Origin: Streptomyces coryli
GTDB taxonomy: Bacteria > Actinomycetota > Actinomycetes > Streptomycetales > Streptomycetaceae
Assembly: GCF_011044975.1 (NCBI RefSeq)
Contig: NZ_JAAKZV010000049.1
Location: 1-39,685, forward strand
DNA: 39,685 nt
Reading direction: 5' to 3'
Shown here in pieces: positions 30,746 to 38,477 of the stretch. The stretch's first letter is position 1, and every line of letters starts with the position of its first letter. Below the pieces are notes generated by a model. That model was not told where the DNA came from. It saw only the letters and a list, made by a program, of their open reading frames with translations, and did not search any database. Both the position numbers and the translations under genes were made by a program.

Positions 30746-30762
30746 TCGGCGCTGCGGACATG

Positions 30763-30797
30763 ACGCGGCCCCGGCACTCCGCCGGGGCCGCGTTTTT
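30763..30797 (+). terminator. Intrinsic terminator of the secreted hydrolase gene
   Basis: ACGCGGCCCCGGC (30763-30775) and GCCGGGGCCGCGT (30781-30793) form a perfect 13-bp stem with loop ACTCC, followed by a T5 run (30793-30797). This is the clearest rho-independent terminator on the plus strand. The T tract abuts the stop codon of the convergent VOC gene. Confidence 0.92.
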
Positions 30798-31147
30798 CAG
30801 CTGTCCTGCATGATGCCGAGGACATTGCCGTCGGGGTCGGTCACCGTGGCGACCCGGCGGCCGGGGCCGACCTCGTGCGCGGGCTCCTTCACGGTGGCGC
30901 CGGCGGCGGTCAGCTCGGCGAGCTTGGCGTCGAGGTCCGCGACCTGCCAGTGCGCGACCGGCGCGGTCATGCCCTGCTGAGCGCCGCCCGGGACCAGGCC
31001 GATGTGCTGCCCCGCGACGTCGAAGCCGACGTAGTACTCGGAGTCGGCCGTCGGCTCGGTGCCGAGGAGGGCGGTGTAGGTCGCCTTGGCCTTCGCCAGG
31101 TCGGAGACGGGGTGCAGGACGATCTTGATGCCATCGGTGCCGGTCAT
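30797..31147 (-). CDS. VOC-family protein
   Basis: A 116-aa glyoxalase-fold protein: KIVLHPVSDLAKAKATYTALLGTEPTADSEYYVGFDVAGQHIGLVPGG, then VAHWQVADLDAKLAELTAAGATVKEPAHEV and the terminal VATVTDPDGNVLGIMQ. GGGAGAAATC gives a good ribosome site before the ATG at 31147. Its ATG overlaps the MFS gene stop (ATGA), making it the last gene of a VOC-MFS-VOC operon. The same domain type at both ends of the operon suggests related ligands, such as drug-binding or lactoylglutathione-like chemistry; the substrate is unknown. Confidence 0.9.
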   Translation of the reverse strand: MTGTDGIKIVLHPVSDLAKAKATYTALLGTEPTADSEYYVGFDVAGQHIGLVPGGAQQGMTAPVAHWQVADLDAKLAELTAAGATVKEPAHEVGPGRRVATVTDPDGNVLGIMQDS

Positions 31148-32454
31148 GATTTCTCCCGATTGTTTTGGTTAGCGGTGCATTCCGTTGCTTTTACGCTAGC
31201 CGGGGACCGGCGTCCAGGGCTTCTCCGATCCTGACCGGTACGCGTACGCCGCGCCGCCAGCAGCGCCACGCACGCCGCCACCCCCAGCGCCACCGTCGCC
31301 AGCCCCGAGACGCCGAGGGTCGCGCGCGGGCCCAGGGCCGTGGTGAGCGGGCCGCCGAGGGCCGTGCCGAGCGGGGAGGCGGTGAGCAGCGCCGCGCTGC
31401 GGGCGGCGAGCATCGCGGGGAGGTGCTCGGGCGGGGACGTTGTCTGCATCAGCGTGACGGAGAAGGCGACGAACGGGCCGTAGATCATGCCGCCGAGGGT
31501 GAAGGACACGATCGTGGCAGCCGTCGGGACCGTGCTCGAGGCGAAGGGCAGCAGCGTCAGCCCCCAGCCGATCACGATGCCGACCGTCACCGGCCACAGC
31601 GGCAGCCGCCGCAGCGCGCCGACCGCGAGGCCGCCGACCACCGCGCCGGCGCCGAAGAGGATCCAGTACAGGGCGAGGAGCGTGCCGGGGCCGTCGAGGT
31701 CGTCGGTCACGTGCAGCGGGAGGGCGACCTCCACCGGCCCGTAGAGGAAATTGAAGAACCACGTCAGCGCCAGCAGTCCGAGCAGCTGCGGATGCGAGCG
31801 CAGCAGGGCGAAGCCGCCGCGGGCCGCGGCCTGGTCGACGGGGGCGGCGGCCGGGCGCGAGTCCGGCAGCCGGGTGCGCAGCAGGATCACCGCCAGGAAG
31901 ACATACGTGAGGGCGTCGATGCCGATCACCAGGGCGGTGTTCACGTAGGTCACGAGCACGCCCGCGATCGCCGGTCCCGCGATGGTCGCGCCGAAATTCA
32001 GCGACGAGATGAGGGAGTTGGCGGCGAGCCGCTGATCGTCCGGCAGCAGCTCGGCGACGATCGTGTACTTGCCGGCGCTGCCCCACGCGTGCAGCAGCGA
32101 CGACGCCGCGAGCAGCACCACGTACAGCGGCGGCGTCAGCACCCCGGCGAACCACGCGAGCGGCACAGCGCCGAGGAAGATCGCCCGCGCCGTGTTGTCG
32201 AGCAGCAGCAGCCGCTTGGCGGGCAGCCGCCGCAGCCGGCGGCCGAGGACCAGCGCGCCGATGACGCCCGGCAGCGTGGCCGAGGCGACCGCGGCCCCGA
32301 CCCACAGCCCCGCGGTCGCCTCCGGCGCCAGCTCGATGGCCAGCCACGCCACCGCCACGAAGCTCATCCCGTCCCCGAGATACGAGACCACGAAGCCGAG
32401 GATCAGGCGGCGGAAGACCCGGTTGGCGAGGACCGGGCGGTAGGCGTTCTTCAC
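31144..32454 (-). CDS. MFS transporter (enterobactin exporter EntS-like subgroup)
   Basis: A 436-aa 12-helix major facilitator of the EntS/MdtH-like group: NRVFRRLILGFVVSYLGDGMSFVAVAWLA at helix 1, the loop GRRLRRLPAKRLLLLDNTAR between helices 2 and 3, and DDQRLAANSLISSLNFGATIAGPAIAGVLV in the middle of the first half. It is an exporter by family, substrate unknown. The GTG at 32454 overlaps the upstream VOC stop (GTGA). The last about 35 residues (SPGRRSPASVKATECTANQNNREKS) are hydrophilic and unlike the family, and the underlying DNA is AT-richer and promoter-like, so the natural stop may have been lost. Confidence 0.9.
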   Translation of the reverse strand: MKNAYRPVLANRVFRRLILGFVVSYLGDGMSFVAVAWLAIELAPEATAGLWVGAAVASATLPGVIGALVLGRRLRRLPAKRLLLLDNTARAIFLGAVPLAWFAGVLTPPLYVVLLAASSLLHAWGSAGKYTIVAELLPDDQRLAANSLISSLNFGATIAGPAIAGVLVTYVNTALVIGIDALTYVFLAVILLRTRLPDSRPAAAPVDQAAARGGFALLRSHPQLLGLLALTWFFNFLYGPVEVALPLHVTDDLDGPGTLLALYWILFGAGAVVGGLAVGALRRLPLWPVTVGIVIGWGLTLLPFASSTVPTAATIVSFTLGGMIYGPFVAFSVTLMQTTSPPEHLPAMLAARSAALLTASPLGTALGGPLTTALGPRATLGVSGLATVALGVAACVALLAARRTRTGQDRRSPGRRSPASVKATECTANQNNREKS

Positions 32455-32855
32455 CGGAGCTCCCGGATCCGGAGCAGATTGCCCGCCGGGTCGCGCACCG
32501 CGCATTCCCGCCCGCCGTCCGGCTGTTGTACGGGCCCGTGGACGACCTCCGCGCCGGCCGCCAGCAGCCGGGCGAAGGCGGCGTCGAGGTCGGCGGTGGC
32601 CAGCTCGACGGCGGCGTACGTGCCCTTGGCCATCATCTCCACGATGGTGCGCCGCTCGGCGGCGGTGACGCCGTGCTCGGCGCCCGGCGGCCGCAGGACG
32701 ATGGACGGGTCCTGCTTGCCGGGCGGGCCGACGGTTATCCAGCCGTCGTCGGCGCGGACCTCCCGGACCTCGAAGCCGAGTGCGTCGCGGTAGAAGGCCA
32801 GCGACACGTCCGGGTCTTCATGCGGCAGGAAGCTCGCGTGAATGGTGATGTCCAT
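32451..32855 (-). CDS. VOC-family protein, first gene of the MFS operon
   Basis: A 134-aa glyoxalase/bleomycin-resistance-fold protein: DITIHASFLPHEDPDVSLAFYRDALGFEVREV begins the first repeat and AAVELATADLDAAFARLLAAGAEVVHGP the second, ending ECAVRDPAGNLLRIREL. The ATG at 32855 is preferred because TAGCGT (32868-32863) lies 7 nt upstream, a leaderless -10 arrangement; an ATG three codons earlier is possible. Divergent from an AraC-type regulator 128 bp away, which is the likely controller of the operon. Confidence 0.9.
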   Translation of the reverse strand: MDITIHASFLPHEDPDVSLAFYRDALGFEVREVRADDGWITVGPPGKQDPSIVLRPPGAEHGVTAAERRTIVEMMAKGTYAAVELATADLDAAFARLLAAGAEVVHGPVQQPDGGRECAVRDPAGNLLRIRELR

Positions 32856-32983
32856 GACGGTCACGCTAGAAGCGGCGGGGGCCGGAGTGCTTCTCGGATC
32901 CTGACGGACCGGCCCATGGTCCTGGTTTGCTCCCTTCTTTCGACCTAGACCGTGTCCCTGGAGCCTCGTGCGACACTGAGCCG

Positions 32984-33394
32984 GTGAGCAGCGGTCAGAA
33001 CCTCGAAGACCTGCGCCGCCTGCGCCGGGCCCGCGACCGGATGGACCGCGACTACGCCGAGCCCCTCGACGTCCCCGCGCTGGCGCGCGAGGCGCTGATG
33101 TCGGCGGGCCACTTCCAGCGCAGCTTCCGCGCGGCCTACGGCGAGACCCCGTACAGCTATCTGATGACGCGCCGGATCGAGCGCGCGAAGACGCTGCTGC
33201 GGCGCGGCGACCTGTCGGTGACCGAGGTATGCATGGAGGTCGGCTGTACGTCGCTGGGGTCGTTCAGCGCCCGCTTCACGCAGCTGGTGGGGGAGACCCC
33301 GAGCGCGTACCGGGAGCGCGACCACGCGGAAGGGGCCGCGATCCCCGCGTGCATCGCGAAGCTCTACACGCGGCCGGTGAAGGGGGACAAGTAA
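32984..33394 (+). CDS. Short AraC-type regulator (DNA-binding domain only)
   Basis: A 136-aa protein consisting of little more than the AraC double HTH: LDVPALAREALMSAGHFQRSFRAAYGETPYSYLMTRRIERAKTLL and VTEVCMEVGCTSLGSFSARFTQLVGETPSAYR. There is no sensor domain, so ligand input may come from elsewhere. The GTG at 32984 follows GACACT by 6 nt, suggesting leaderless expression. A VOC gene begins on the base after its stop codon, so the two are coupled, and the operon on the other side also carries VOC genes. Short AraC-VOC pairs are common in actinobacteria. Confidence 0.9.
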   Translation: MSSGQNLEDLRRLRRARDRMDRDYAEPLDVPALAREALMSAGHFQRSFRAAYGETPYSYLMTRRIERAKTLLRRGDLSVTEVCMEVGCTSLGSFSARFTQLVGETPSAYRERDHAEGAAIPACIAKLYTRPVKGDK

Positions 33395-33781
33395 ATGGTC
33401 TCGGTCCTGCAGAACGTGGCGATCGACTGCGCGGACGCGTACGAACTGGCCGGATTCTGGAGCCAGGTGACGGGCTGCCCGCTGGACCCGGAGGACAAGC
33501 CCGGCGACCCGGAGGTCACGGTGCTGCTGCCGGAGGGCCCGCTGCTGCACTTCAACGAGGTGCCGGAGCCGAAAACCATCAAGAACCGTGTGCACCTGTG
33601 CCTGCGCCCGGAGGAGCTGCGCGAGGTGGAGGTCGAGCGGCTGCTCGCCCTCGGCGCCACGCTGGCCGTCGACCGGCGAAATCCGGACGGGACGGGCTGG
33701 GCGGTGCTGCAGGACCCCGAGGGCAATGAATTCTGCGTGCTGCGCAGCGCCGGGGAACGCGCCGCGCAGCACGCGGACTGA
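33395..33781 (+). CDS. VOC-family protein coupled to AraC regulator
   Basis: A 128-aa glyoxalase-fold protein with the actinobacterial signature VLQNVAIDCADAYELAGFWSQVTGCPLDPEDKPGD, then LLHFNEVPEPKTIKNRVHLCLRP and the closing WAVLQDPEGNEFCVLR. The ATG follows the AraC stop codon without a gap (TAAATG). It may supply a ligand-binding function for the sensor-less AraC protein encoded just upstream; that is a hypothesis from gene order. It ends 4 bp before the convergent gluconate permease gene. Confidence 0.9.
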   Translation: MVSVLQNVAIDCADAYELAGFWSQVTGCPLDPEDKPGDPEVTVLLPEGPLLHFNEVPEPKTIKNRVHLCLRPEELREVEVERLLALGATLAVDRRNPDGTGWAVLQDPEGNEFCVLRSAGERAAQHAD

Positions 33782-33785
33782 GGCG

Positions 33786-35189
33786 CTAGATCACCAGCGA
33801 CAGCAGCAGCACGAAGACGATCGACACCACCGAGATGATGGTCTCCATCAGCGACCACGTCTTGATCGTCTCGCCGACCTTCATGCCGAAGTACTCTTTC
33901 ACCAGCCAGAATCCGGCGTCGTTGACGTGGCTGAAGAAGAGCGACCCGGCGCCGATGGCCAGCACCAGCAGCGATACGTGGGCCGTGCTCATGTCCGCCG
34001 CCAGCGGCGCGACCAGGCCCGCCGCCGAGATGGTGGCGACCGTCGCCGAGCCCGTGGCCAGCCGGATGCCGACCGCGATGAGCCAGGCCAGCAGCAGGGC
34101 CGAGATGTTCCAGTCCTTCGAGACATCCATGATCATCTGACCCACGCCGACGTCGATCAGCGTCTGCTTGAAGCCGCCGCCCGCGCCGACGATCAGCAGG
34201 ATGCCGGCGATGGGGATCAGCGACTTCTCGACGGTGGTCGCGATCCGGTCCTTGCCGAAGCCGGCCGCGCGGCCGAGCGTGAAGAGGCCGACGACGACGG
34301 CGGCGAGCAGCGCGATCAGCGGGTTGCCGATGACGTCGAAGGTGCGCTGGACGGTGTCCTCGGGGTCGTCGATGACGATGTCGACGAGGGACTTCGCCAG
34401 CATCAGCACGACCGGCAGCAGCACGGTGGCGACCGTGGCGGCGAAGCCGGGGCGCTTCTCCAGGTCCTCGGACGGGCGCTGCGGGACCAGGCCCTCGGGC
34501 GGCGTGACGTCCACCCAGCGGGAGGCGTAACGGGCGAAGAGCGGCCCGGCGATGACCACCGTCGGGATGGCGACCAGCACGCCGAGGGCGAGGGTGACGC
34601 CGAGGTTCGCCTTCACCGCGTCGATGGCGGCGAGCGGGCCCGGGTGCGGCGGCACCAGGCCGTGCATGACCGACAGGCCGGCCAGCGCGGGGATGCCGAT
34701 CCGCATCAGCGAGTGCCCGCCGCGCTTGGCGACCAGCAGCACCACCGGGATCAGCAGCACGATGCCGACCTCGAAGAAGAGCGGCAGGCCGATGATGCCC
34801 GCGATCAGCGCCATCGCCCAGGGCATGGCGCGGTTGCTCGCCCTGGCGAGGATGGTGTCGACGACCTGGTCGGCGCCGCCGGAGTCGGCGAGCAGCTTGC
34901 CGAGGATGGCGCCGAGCGCGATGAGCACGCCGACGCCCGCGGTGGTGGTGCCGAGGCCGGTGGTGAAGCTCGTGATGACCTTGTCGAGCGGCGCCCCGGC
35001 TATCGCCCCGAGCGCGAGCGAGCCGACGATCAGGGACAGGAACGCGTGCAGCTTGAACTTGGTGATCAGCAGCACGATGACGGCGATGCCGAGCAGGACG
35101 GCGACGGCGAGCTGAGCGTGGCCGGCGGAGGTGATCGGCTCCACTGGAGCCGGGCCCGCCGCCAGCATCTCGGCGCTGAGATGCGGCAT
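33786..35189 (-). CDS. gntP: Gluconate:H+ symporter, GntP family
   Basis: A 467-aa polytopic permease of the GntP family that imports gluconate with protons. Family features: LLITKFKLHAFLSLIVGSLALGAIAGAPLDKVITSFTTGLG at the N-terminus, GLPLFFEVGIVLLIPVV in the middle and RLATGSATVATISAAGLVAPL with FFSHVNDAGFWLVKEYFGM near the C-terminus, the last two being typical GntP signatures. A good ribosome site AAGGAAC precedes the ATG at 35189. It is downstream of gntK in the same direction (41 bp) and under the same operator as gntR, so gluconate uptake and phosphorylation are co-regulated. Confidence 0.94.
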   Translation of the reverse strand: MPHLSAEMLAAGPAPVEPITSAGHAQLAVAVLLGIAVIVLLITKFKLHAFLSLIVGSLALGAIAGAPLDKVITSFTTGLGTTTAGVGVLIALGAILGKLLADSGGADQVVDTILARASNRAMPWAMALIAGIIGLPLFFEVGIVLLIPVVLLVAKRGGHSLMRIGIPALAGLSVMHGLVPPHPGPLAAIDAVKANLGVTLALGVLVAIPTVVIAGPLFARYASRWVDVTPPEGLVPQRPSEDLEKRPGFAATVATVLLPVVLMLAKSLVDIVIDDPEDTVQRTFDVIGNPLIALLAAVVVGLFTLGRAAGFGKDRIATTVEKSLIPIAGILLIVGAGGGFKQTLIDVGVGQMIMDVSKDWNISALLLAWLIAVGIRLATGSATVATISAAGLVAPLAADMSTAHVSLLVLAIGAGSLFFSHVNDAGFWLVKEYFGMKVGETIKTWSLMETIISVVSIVFVLLLSLVI

Positions 35190-35230
35190 GGGGAGTTCCT
35201 TGCTTTACGGGATGGGGGGACGGGTGGTCG

Positions 35231-35761
35231 TCAGGCGGCCTGGGGCCGGCAGAGTGCCGCGGCCGCCTGTTCGGTGAGGGTTTCGGGGGCGGCGTCGACG
35301 CTGAGGGCGACGCCGGGCTCGTCGTCCTGGAGCGGCTCCAGGGCGGCGAGCTGGGAGTCCAGCAGCGAGGTCGGCATGAAGTGGTCCTTGCGCCCCGCGA
35401 GGCGGGCCGCGATCAGGTCGCGGTCGCCGGTGAGGTGGACGAAGAACAGCCGCGGTTCGGCCGCGCGCAGCCGGTCCCGGTAGGCGCGCTTCAGGGCGGA
35501 GCAGCTGACCACCCCGCCGGTGCCCGCGCGCTCGTGGGCCCAGGCGCCGATGGCGTCGAGCCAGGGGGCGCGGTCCGTGTCGTCCAGGGGCTGGCCGGAG
35601 GCCATCTTGGCGATGTTGTCCGCGGAGTGGAATTCATCCGCCTCCGCGTACGGGACGCCGAGCCGGCCGGCGAGCAGGCCGCCGACGGTGGACTTGCCCG
35701 TACCGGACACGCCCATGACGACCACGACGGGACTGTCGTCCGTGGAGAGCACTGGGAGCAC
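35231..35761 (-). CDS. gntK: Gluconokinase
   Basis: A 176-aa carbohydrate kinase that phosphorylates gluconate to 6-phosphogluconate. The P-loop MGVSGTGKSTVG (K23) starts a shikimate-kinase-like fold, followed by EADEFHSADNIAKMASGQPLDDTDRAPWL (gluconate site) and SCSALKRAYRDRLR with the late HLTGDRDLIAARLAGRKDHFMPTSLLDSQL. The GTG at 35761 is chosen since GAGGA lies 8 nt upstream and the result matches family length; the reading frame extends another 44 codons into the operator region, which cannot be coding. With gntP it forms the utilisation operon under gntR. Confidence 0.92.
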   Translation of the reverse strand: MLPVLSTDDSPVVVVMGVSGTGKSTVGGLLAGRLGVPYAEADEFHSADNIAKMASGQPLDDTDRAPWLDAIGAWAHERAGTGGVVSCSALKRAYRDRLRAAEPRLFFVHLTGDRDLIAARLAGRKDHFMPTSLLDSQLAALEPLQDDEPGVALSVDAAPETLTEQAAAALCRPQAA

Positions 35762-35807
35762 CTCGCTGTCCTCGCTGTCTTCTTCGACTGCGGCGCCACT
35801 CAACGCT

Positions 35808-35854
35808 ATATGTATGACGTATTCAAGAGGCTGTGATGTAAACGTCATACATAT
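35808..35854. promoter_or_regulatory. GntR operator: 13-bp inverted repeats
   Basis: ATATGTATGACGT (35808-35820) is the exact reverse complement of ACGTCATACATAT (35842-35854), separated by 21 bp. The right arm touches a possible gntR -35 (TTGGGT 35854-35859; -10 TAGGAT 35876-35881). The left arm covers TATAGC/TAGCGT of the gntK side. Two bound dimers would block both directions. Confidence 0.75.
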
Positions 35855-35891
35855 TGGGTAGCGGGTGCCCACCCGTAGGATGTGTAACGCC

Positions 35892-36614
35892 ATGGAGACC
35901 AGCCGTCAGGGCCTGCACGCCCACCTGCTCGCAGCGCTCGGACCTGCGATTACGTCCGGGGAGCACCCACCGGGCTCGGTGCTGCGCACGGACGAGATGG
36001 AGGAGCGCTTCGGCGTCTCGCGCACCGTCGTCCGCGAGGTGATCCGGGTGCTGGAGTCCATGCACCTCGTCGAGTCCCGCCGCCGGGTAGGGGTCACGGT
36101 GCTGCCGCCCGAGCGCTGGAACGTCTTCGACCCGCAGGTCATCCGCTGGCGCATGGCCGGCTCCGACCGCCCCCGCCAGCTGCGCTCGCTGACCGTGCTG
36201 CGCTCCGCCATCGAGCCGGCCGCGGCCGCGCTGGCCGCCCGTAACGCCACCGCCGAGCAGTGCGCCGAGATCACCCGCCGCGCGATGGACATGGTGGCGA
36301 CGTCCCGCGGGCACCAGCTCAAGGCGTATCTGGTGCACGACATCGCGCTGCACCGGGCGCTGCTGCAGGCGTCGGGGAACGAGATGTTCGCGCGCCTCGG
36401 CGACGTGGTCAGCGAGGTGCTGACCGCGCGCACCGAGCATCAGGTGATGTTCGAGGACCCGGACCCGCCGGCCGTCACGCTGCACGTACGGCTCGCGGAG
36501 GCGATCCGCGAGCGAGACCCGGAGCGGGCGGAGCGGGTGGCCCGGGAGATCACTGTGGGGGCGATGGGGGAGCTGGACATCCTGGAGCCGGTGCCCGAAG
36601 AGCCCGGGCCCTGA
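35892..36614 (+). CDS. gntR: GntR/FadR-family repressor of gluconate genes
   Basis: A 240-aa regulator. The N-terminal winged HTH is HAHLLAALGPAITSGEHPPGSVLRTDEMEERFGVSRTVVREVIRVLESMHLVESRRRVGVTV, and the helical FCD effector domain follows (LRSAIEPAAAALAARNAT, then HDIALHRALLQASGNEMF with metal-binding-type Asp/His residues). The ATG at 35892 follows a TAGGAT box by 10 nt, so the leader is very short. It is divergent from gntK-gntP, with inverted 13-bp repeats between; gluconate or a phosphogluconate is the probable inducer. The last 65 bp overlap the convergent membrane-protein gene. Confidence 0.93.
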   Translation: METSRQGLHAHLLAALGPAITSGEHPPGSVLRTDEMEERFGVSRTVVREVIRVLESMHLVESRRRVGVTVLPPERWNVFDPQVIRWRMAGSDRPRQLRSLTVLRSAIEPAAAALAARNATAEQCAEITRRAMDMVATSRGHQLKAYLVHDIALHRALLQASGNEMFARLGDVVSEVLTARTEHQVMFEDPDPPAVTLHVRLAEAIRERDPERAERVAREITVGAMGELDILEPVPEEPGP

Positions 36615-37665
36615 AGGCCTTCACGGGGTAGTAGCGGTCGTGCAGCGTCGTGAGCAGGCTGATCATGACCAGGAAGAAGAACGTCGCGCCGGCGTCGAGG
36701 CGGTCCTTCCCGCCGCCGAGGAGCAGCTCGGCCACGAGCACGAACGCGATGTTGAACAGCAGCCGCACGCCGAACAGCAGCACCGTCGACCGGAAGCTCA
36801 CCTCGCGTCGGGCCCAGAACAGCGCCACGCCCGCGTTCACGACGACCACGACTCCGGCGGCGGTGAACAACTGGAGGTTCGACGTGTGCACGCCCGGCAC
36901 GGTCTGCGCGAAGATCACCGAGATCAGCCCGATCAGCACGACCTTTTCGAGGGTCGCCATCGACCGGACGGCGCTGTGCCGCGCGTGCCAGTCCGCCCCT
37001 TGCTCGGGCCGGTCCATGCCCTCCGGCAGCGGATCGGCGGCGAACCGCCACCCGTGGTCGGCCGGACGCAGCCGCGGCTTGATCACGAACCAGAAGACCA
37101 GCGCGGCTACGACGACGAGGGCCGCGAGCAGCGGCGCCGCCCATGAGTTATCGGCCATGAAGTCGGTGAAGTCGAGCTGGGCAACGTGGATCCACCACTC
37201 CTGCGGCAGCTTCACGAAGATCCAGATCACCGCCGCGGTGGTGAGCCACCAGCGCATCTTGTAGAGCACGGGGGCCCAGCGGGACCGGATGGCCTCGTAG
37301 GCGATGAAGAAGTACTCGAAGGTGTTGGGGAAGATCAGCAGCAGCATGCGGACGTGGGAGAGCTCGAAGGCGACCACGCCCACGAGGCGGAAGAAGTAGA
37401 GGAACCGGCCGACCGAATACGCCGACAGCTCCTGCCAGTTGCGCAGCGTCGACAGGTAGGCGATGGCCAGGTAGAAGACGTCCATCGCCTTGTCGTAGCC
37501 CTGGTAGCCCGGCGGGTCGTAGCCGAACGCCTGGAAGATGCTCTGGTCGGCGGCGTCCAGCACGAGGCACGCGAGCACGGCGGGCAAGGGGTAGCGGGGG
37601 ATCGCCAGCGGCACCAGAAAGCGGGCGCCCACCACGATCCAGAGCACGATCGTCACGCCGTCCAT
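36550..37665 (-). CDS. Unidentified polytopic membrane protein
   Basis: A 371-aa protein with about nine hydrophobic helices: GVTIVLWIVVGARFLVPLAI at the N-terminus, VGRFLYFFRLVGVVAFEL, MRWWLTTAAVIWIFVKL, AAPLLAALVVVAALVFWFVIKPRLRP and others up to FLVMISLLTTLHDRYYPVKAF. A cytosolic loop near residue 210-235 is charged (PEGMDRPEQGADWHARHSA). The C-terminus is Pro/Ala-rich and overlaps gntR antisense by 65 bp. No family recognised; aromatic and Asp pairs in loops (DAADQSIFQAFGYDPPGYQGYDKAMDVFYL) may be functional. It diverges from the response-regulator gene. Confidence 0.8.
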   Translation of the reverse strand: MDGVTIVLWIVVGARFLVPLAIPRYPLPAVLACLVLDAADQSIFQAFGYDPPGYQGYDKAMDVFYLAIAYLSTLRNWQELSAYSVGRFLYFFRLVGVVAFELSHVRMLLLIFPNTFEYFFIAYEAIRSRWAPVLYKMRWWLTTAAVIWIFVKLPQEWWIHVAQLDFTDFMADNSWAAPLLAALVVVAALVFWFVIKPRLRPADHGWRFAADPLPEGMDRPEQGADWHARHSAVRSMATLEKVVLIGLISVIFAQTVPGVHTSNLQLFTAAGVVVVVNAGVALFWARREVSFRSTVLLFGVRLLFNIAFVLVAELLLGGGKDRLDAGATFFFLVMISLLTTLHDRYYPVKAFRARALRAPAPGCPAPPSPPQ

Positions 37666-37755
37666 CGCTGCGGAGACTTCACCTCACACCTCCCCCTGCG
37701 GGTGAGACGTTCCGGCTCGCTCGGGTGCCCGACAGTCTGTCAGCGGGGAGGGGTC

Positions 37756-37791
37756 CCGTATACGGAGCTGCTTGATGGTTTCCGTATACGG
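37756..37791. promoter_or_regulatory. Two CCGTATACGG palindromes 26 bp apart
   Basis: The perfect 10-bp palindrome CCGTATACGG occurs at 37756-37765 and 37782-37791. Each is followed by AGC(T/C)GC, so the unit is also a 16-bp direct repeat with one difference. The copies lie on the upstream side of both the membrane-protein gene (-) and the response-regulator gene (+). A dimeric regulator binding two turns apart is likely. Confidence 0.6.
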
Positions 37792-37882
37792 AGCCGCCTG
37801 AAAGGGACTTGACGTCGCGGAGTTACGGGAACGACTCCACCGCTCACCCACCGCAACATACCCTGGTGCCAGTACGCGACGC

Positions 37883-38455
37883 GTGCGTGCTTTGCTGGGG
37901 GCCAGGTTGCACAGGACCAAGATTCTTCTCGTGGACGACAGGCCGGAGAACCTGCTGGCCCTGCAAGCGATGCTCGAGGACCTCGAGCAGGACCTGGTGA
38001 CGGCCTCGTCCGGCGACGAGGCCCTCAAGGCGCTGATGGTCGACGAGTTCGCGCTGATACTGCTCGACGTGCAGATGCCGGGCATGGACGGCTTCGAGAC
38101 GGCGGAGTGCATCAAGGCCCGCGAGCGCACCCGGGACATCCCGATCATCTTCCTCACCGCGATCGACGCCGACCCGAAGCACGCCTTCCGCGGCTATTCG
38201 ACGGGCGCCGTCGACTTCCTCACCAAGCCGATCGACCCGGTGGTGCTACGGACCAAGGTCGGCGTCTTCGTCGCCCTGCACCTGAAGGCGCTGCGGCTGC
38301 GCGACGAGATCAGGGCGACGGAGGCGGCCGGCGCGGATCAGCTGGCGCGGGCGCTGGCCGGGTTGCGCAAGGCCGTGGAGGTGCTGGGGCCGCAGGCCGA
38401 CGTCAGCCATGTGCTGTTCCCGGAGCGGTCGGACGGGGCGCCGCGGGAGGTCTGA
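37883..38455 (+). CDS. Receiver-only response regulator
   Basis: A 190-aa protein with a CheY-like receiver domain: acidic pair D18/D19 ([10 protein letters not shown]), phosphoacceptor D62 ([13 protein letters not shown]), T92 (FLTAIDADP) and K115 (DFLTKPIDP). The remaining about 60 residues form a helical tail ([38 protein letters not shown]) without an output domain, resembling stand-alone receivers that interact with hybrid histidine kinases. No kinase gene is adjacent. The GTG at 37883 is the longest reasonable start; a TTG at 37907 is an alternative. The twin palindromes upstream may control it. Confidence 0.9.
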   Translation: MRALLGARLHRTKILLVDDRPENLLALQAMLEDLEQDLVTASSGDEALKALMVDEFALILLDVQMPGMDGFETAECIKARERTRDIPIIFLTAIDADPKHAFRGYSTGAVDFLTKPIDPVVLRTKVGVFVALHLKALRLRDEIRATEAAGADQLARALAGLRKAVEVLGPQADVSHVLFPERSDGAPREV

Positions 38456-38477
38456 GCGGGTTGTTAACCTCGGCGGT

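Noticed and set aside
33588-35483. 631-codon plus-strand frame opposite gntP
   Set aside because: Its translation is repetitive His/Asp/Gln/Arg-rich, typical of a shadow of a hydrophobic membrane-protein gene; gntP is clear on the other strand.
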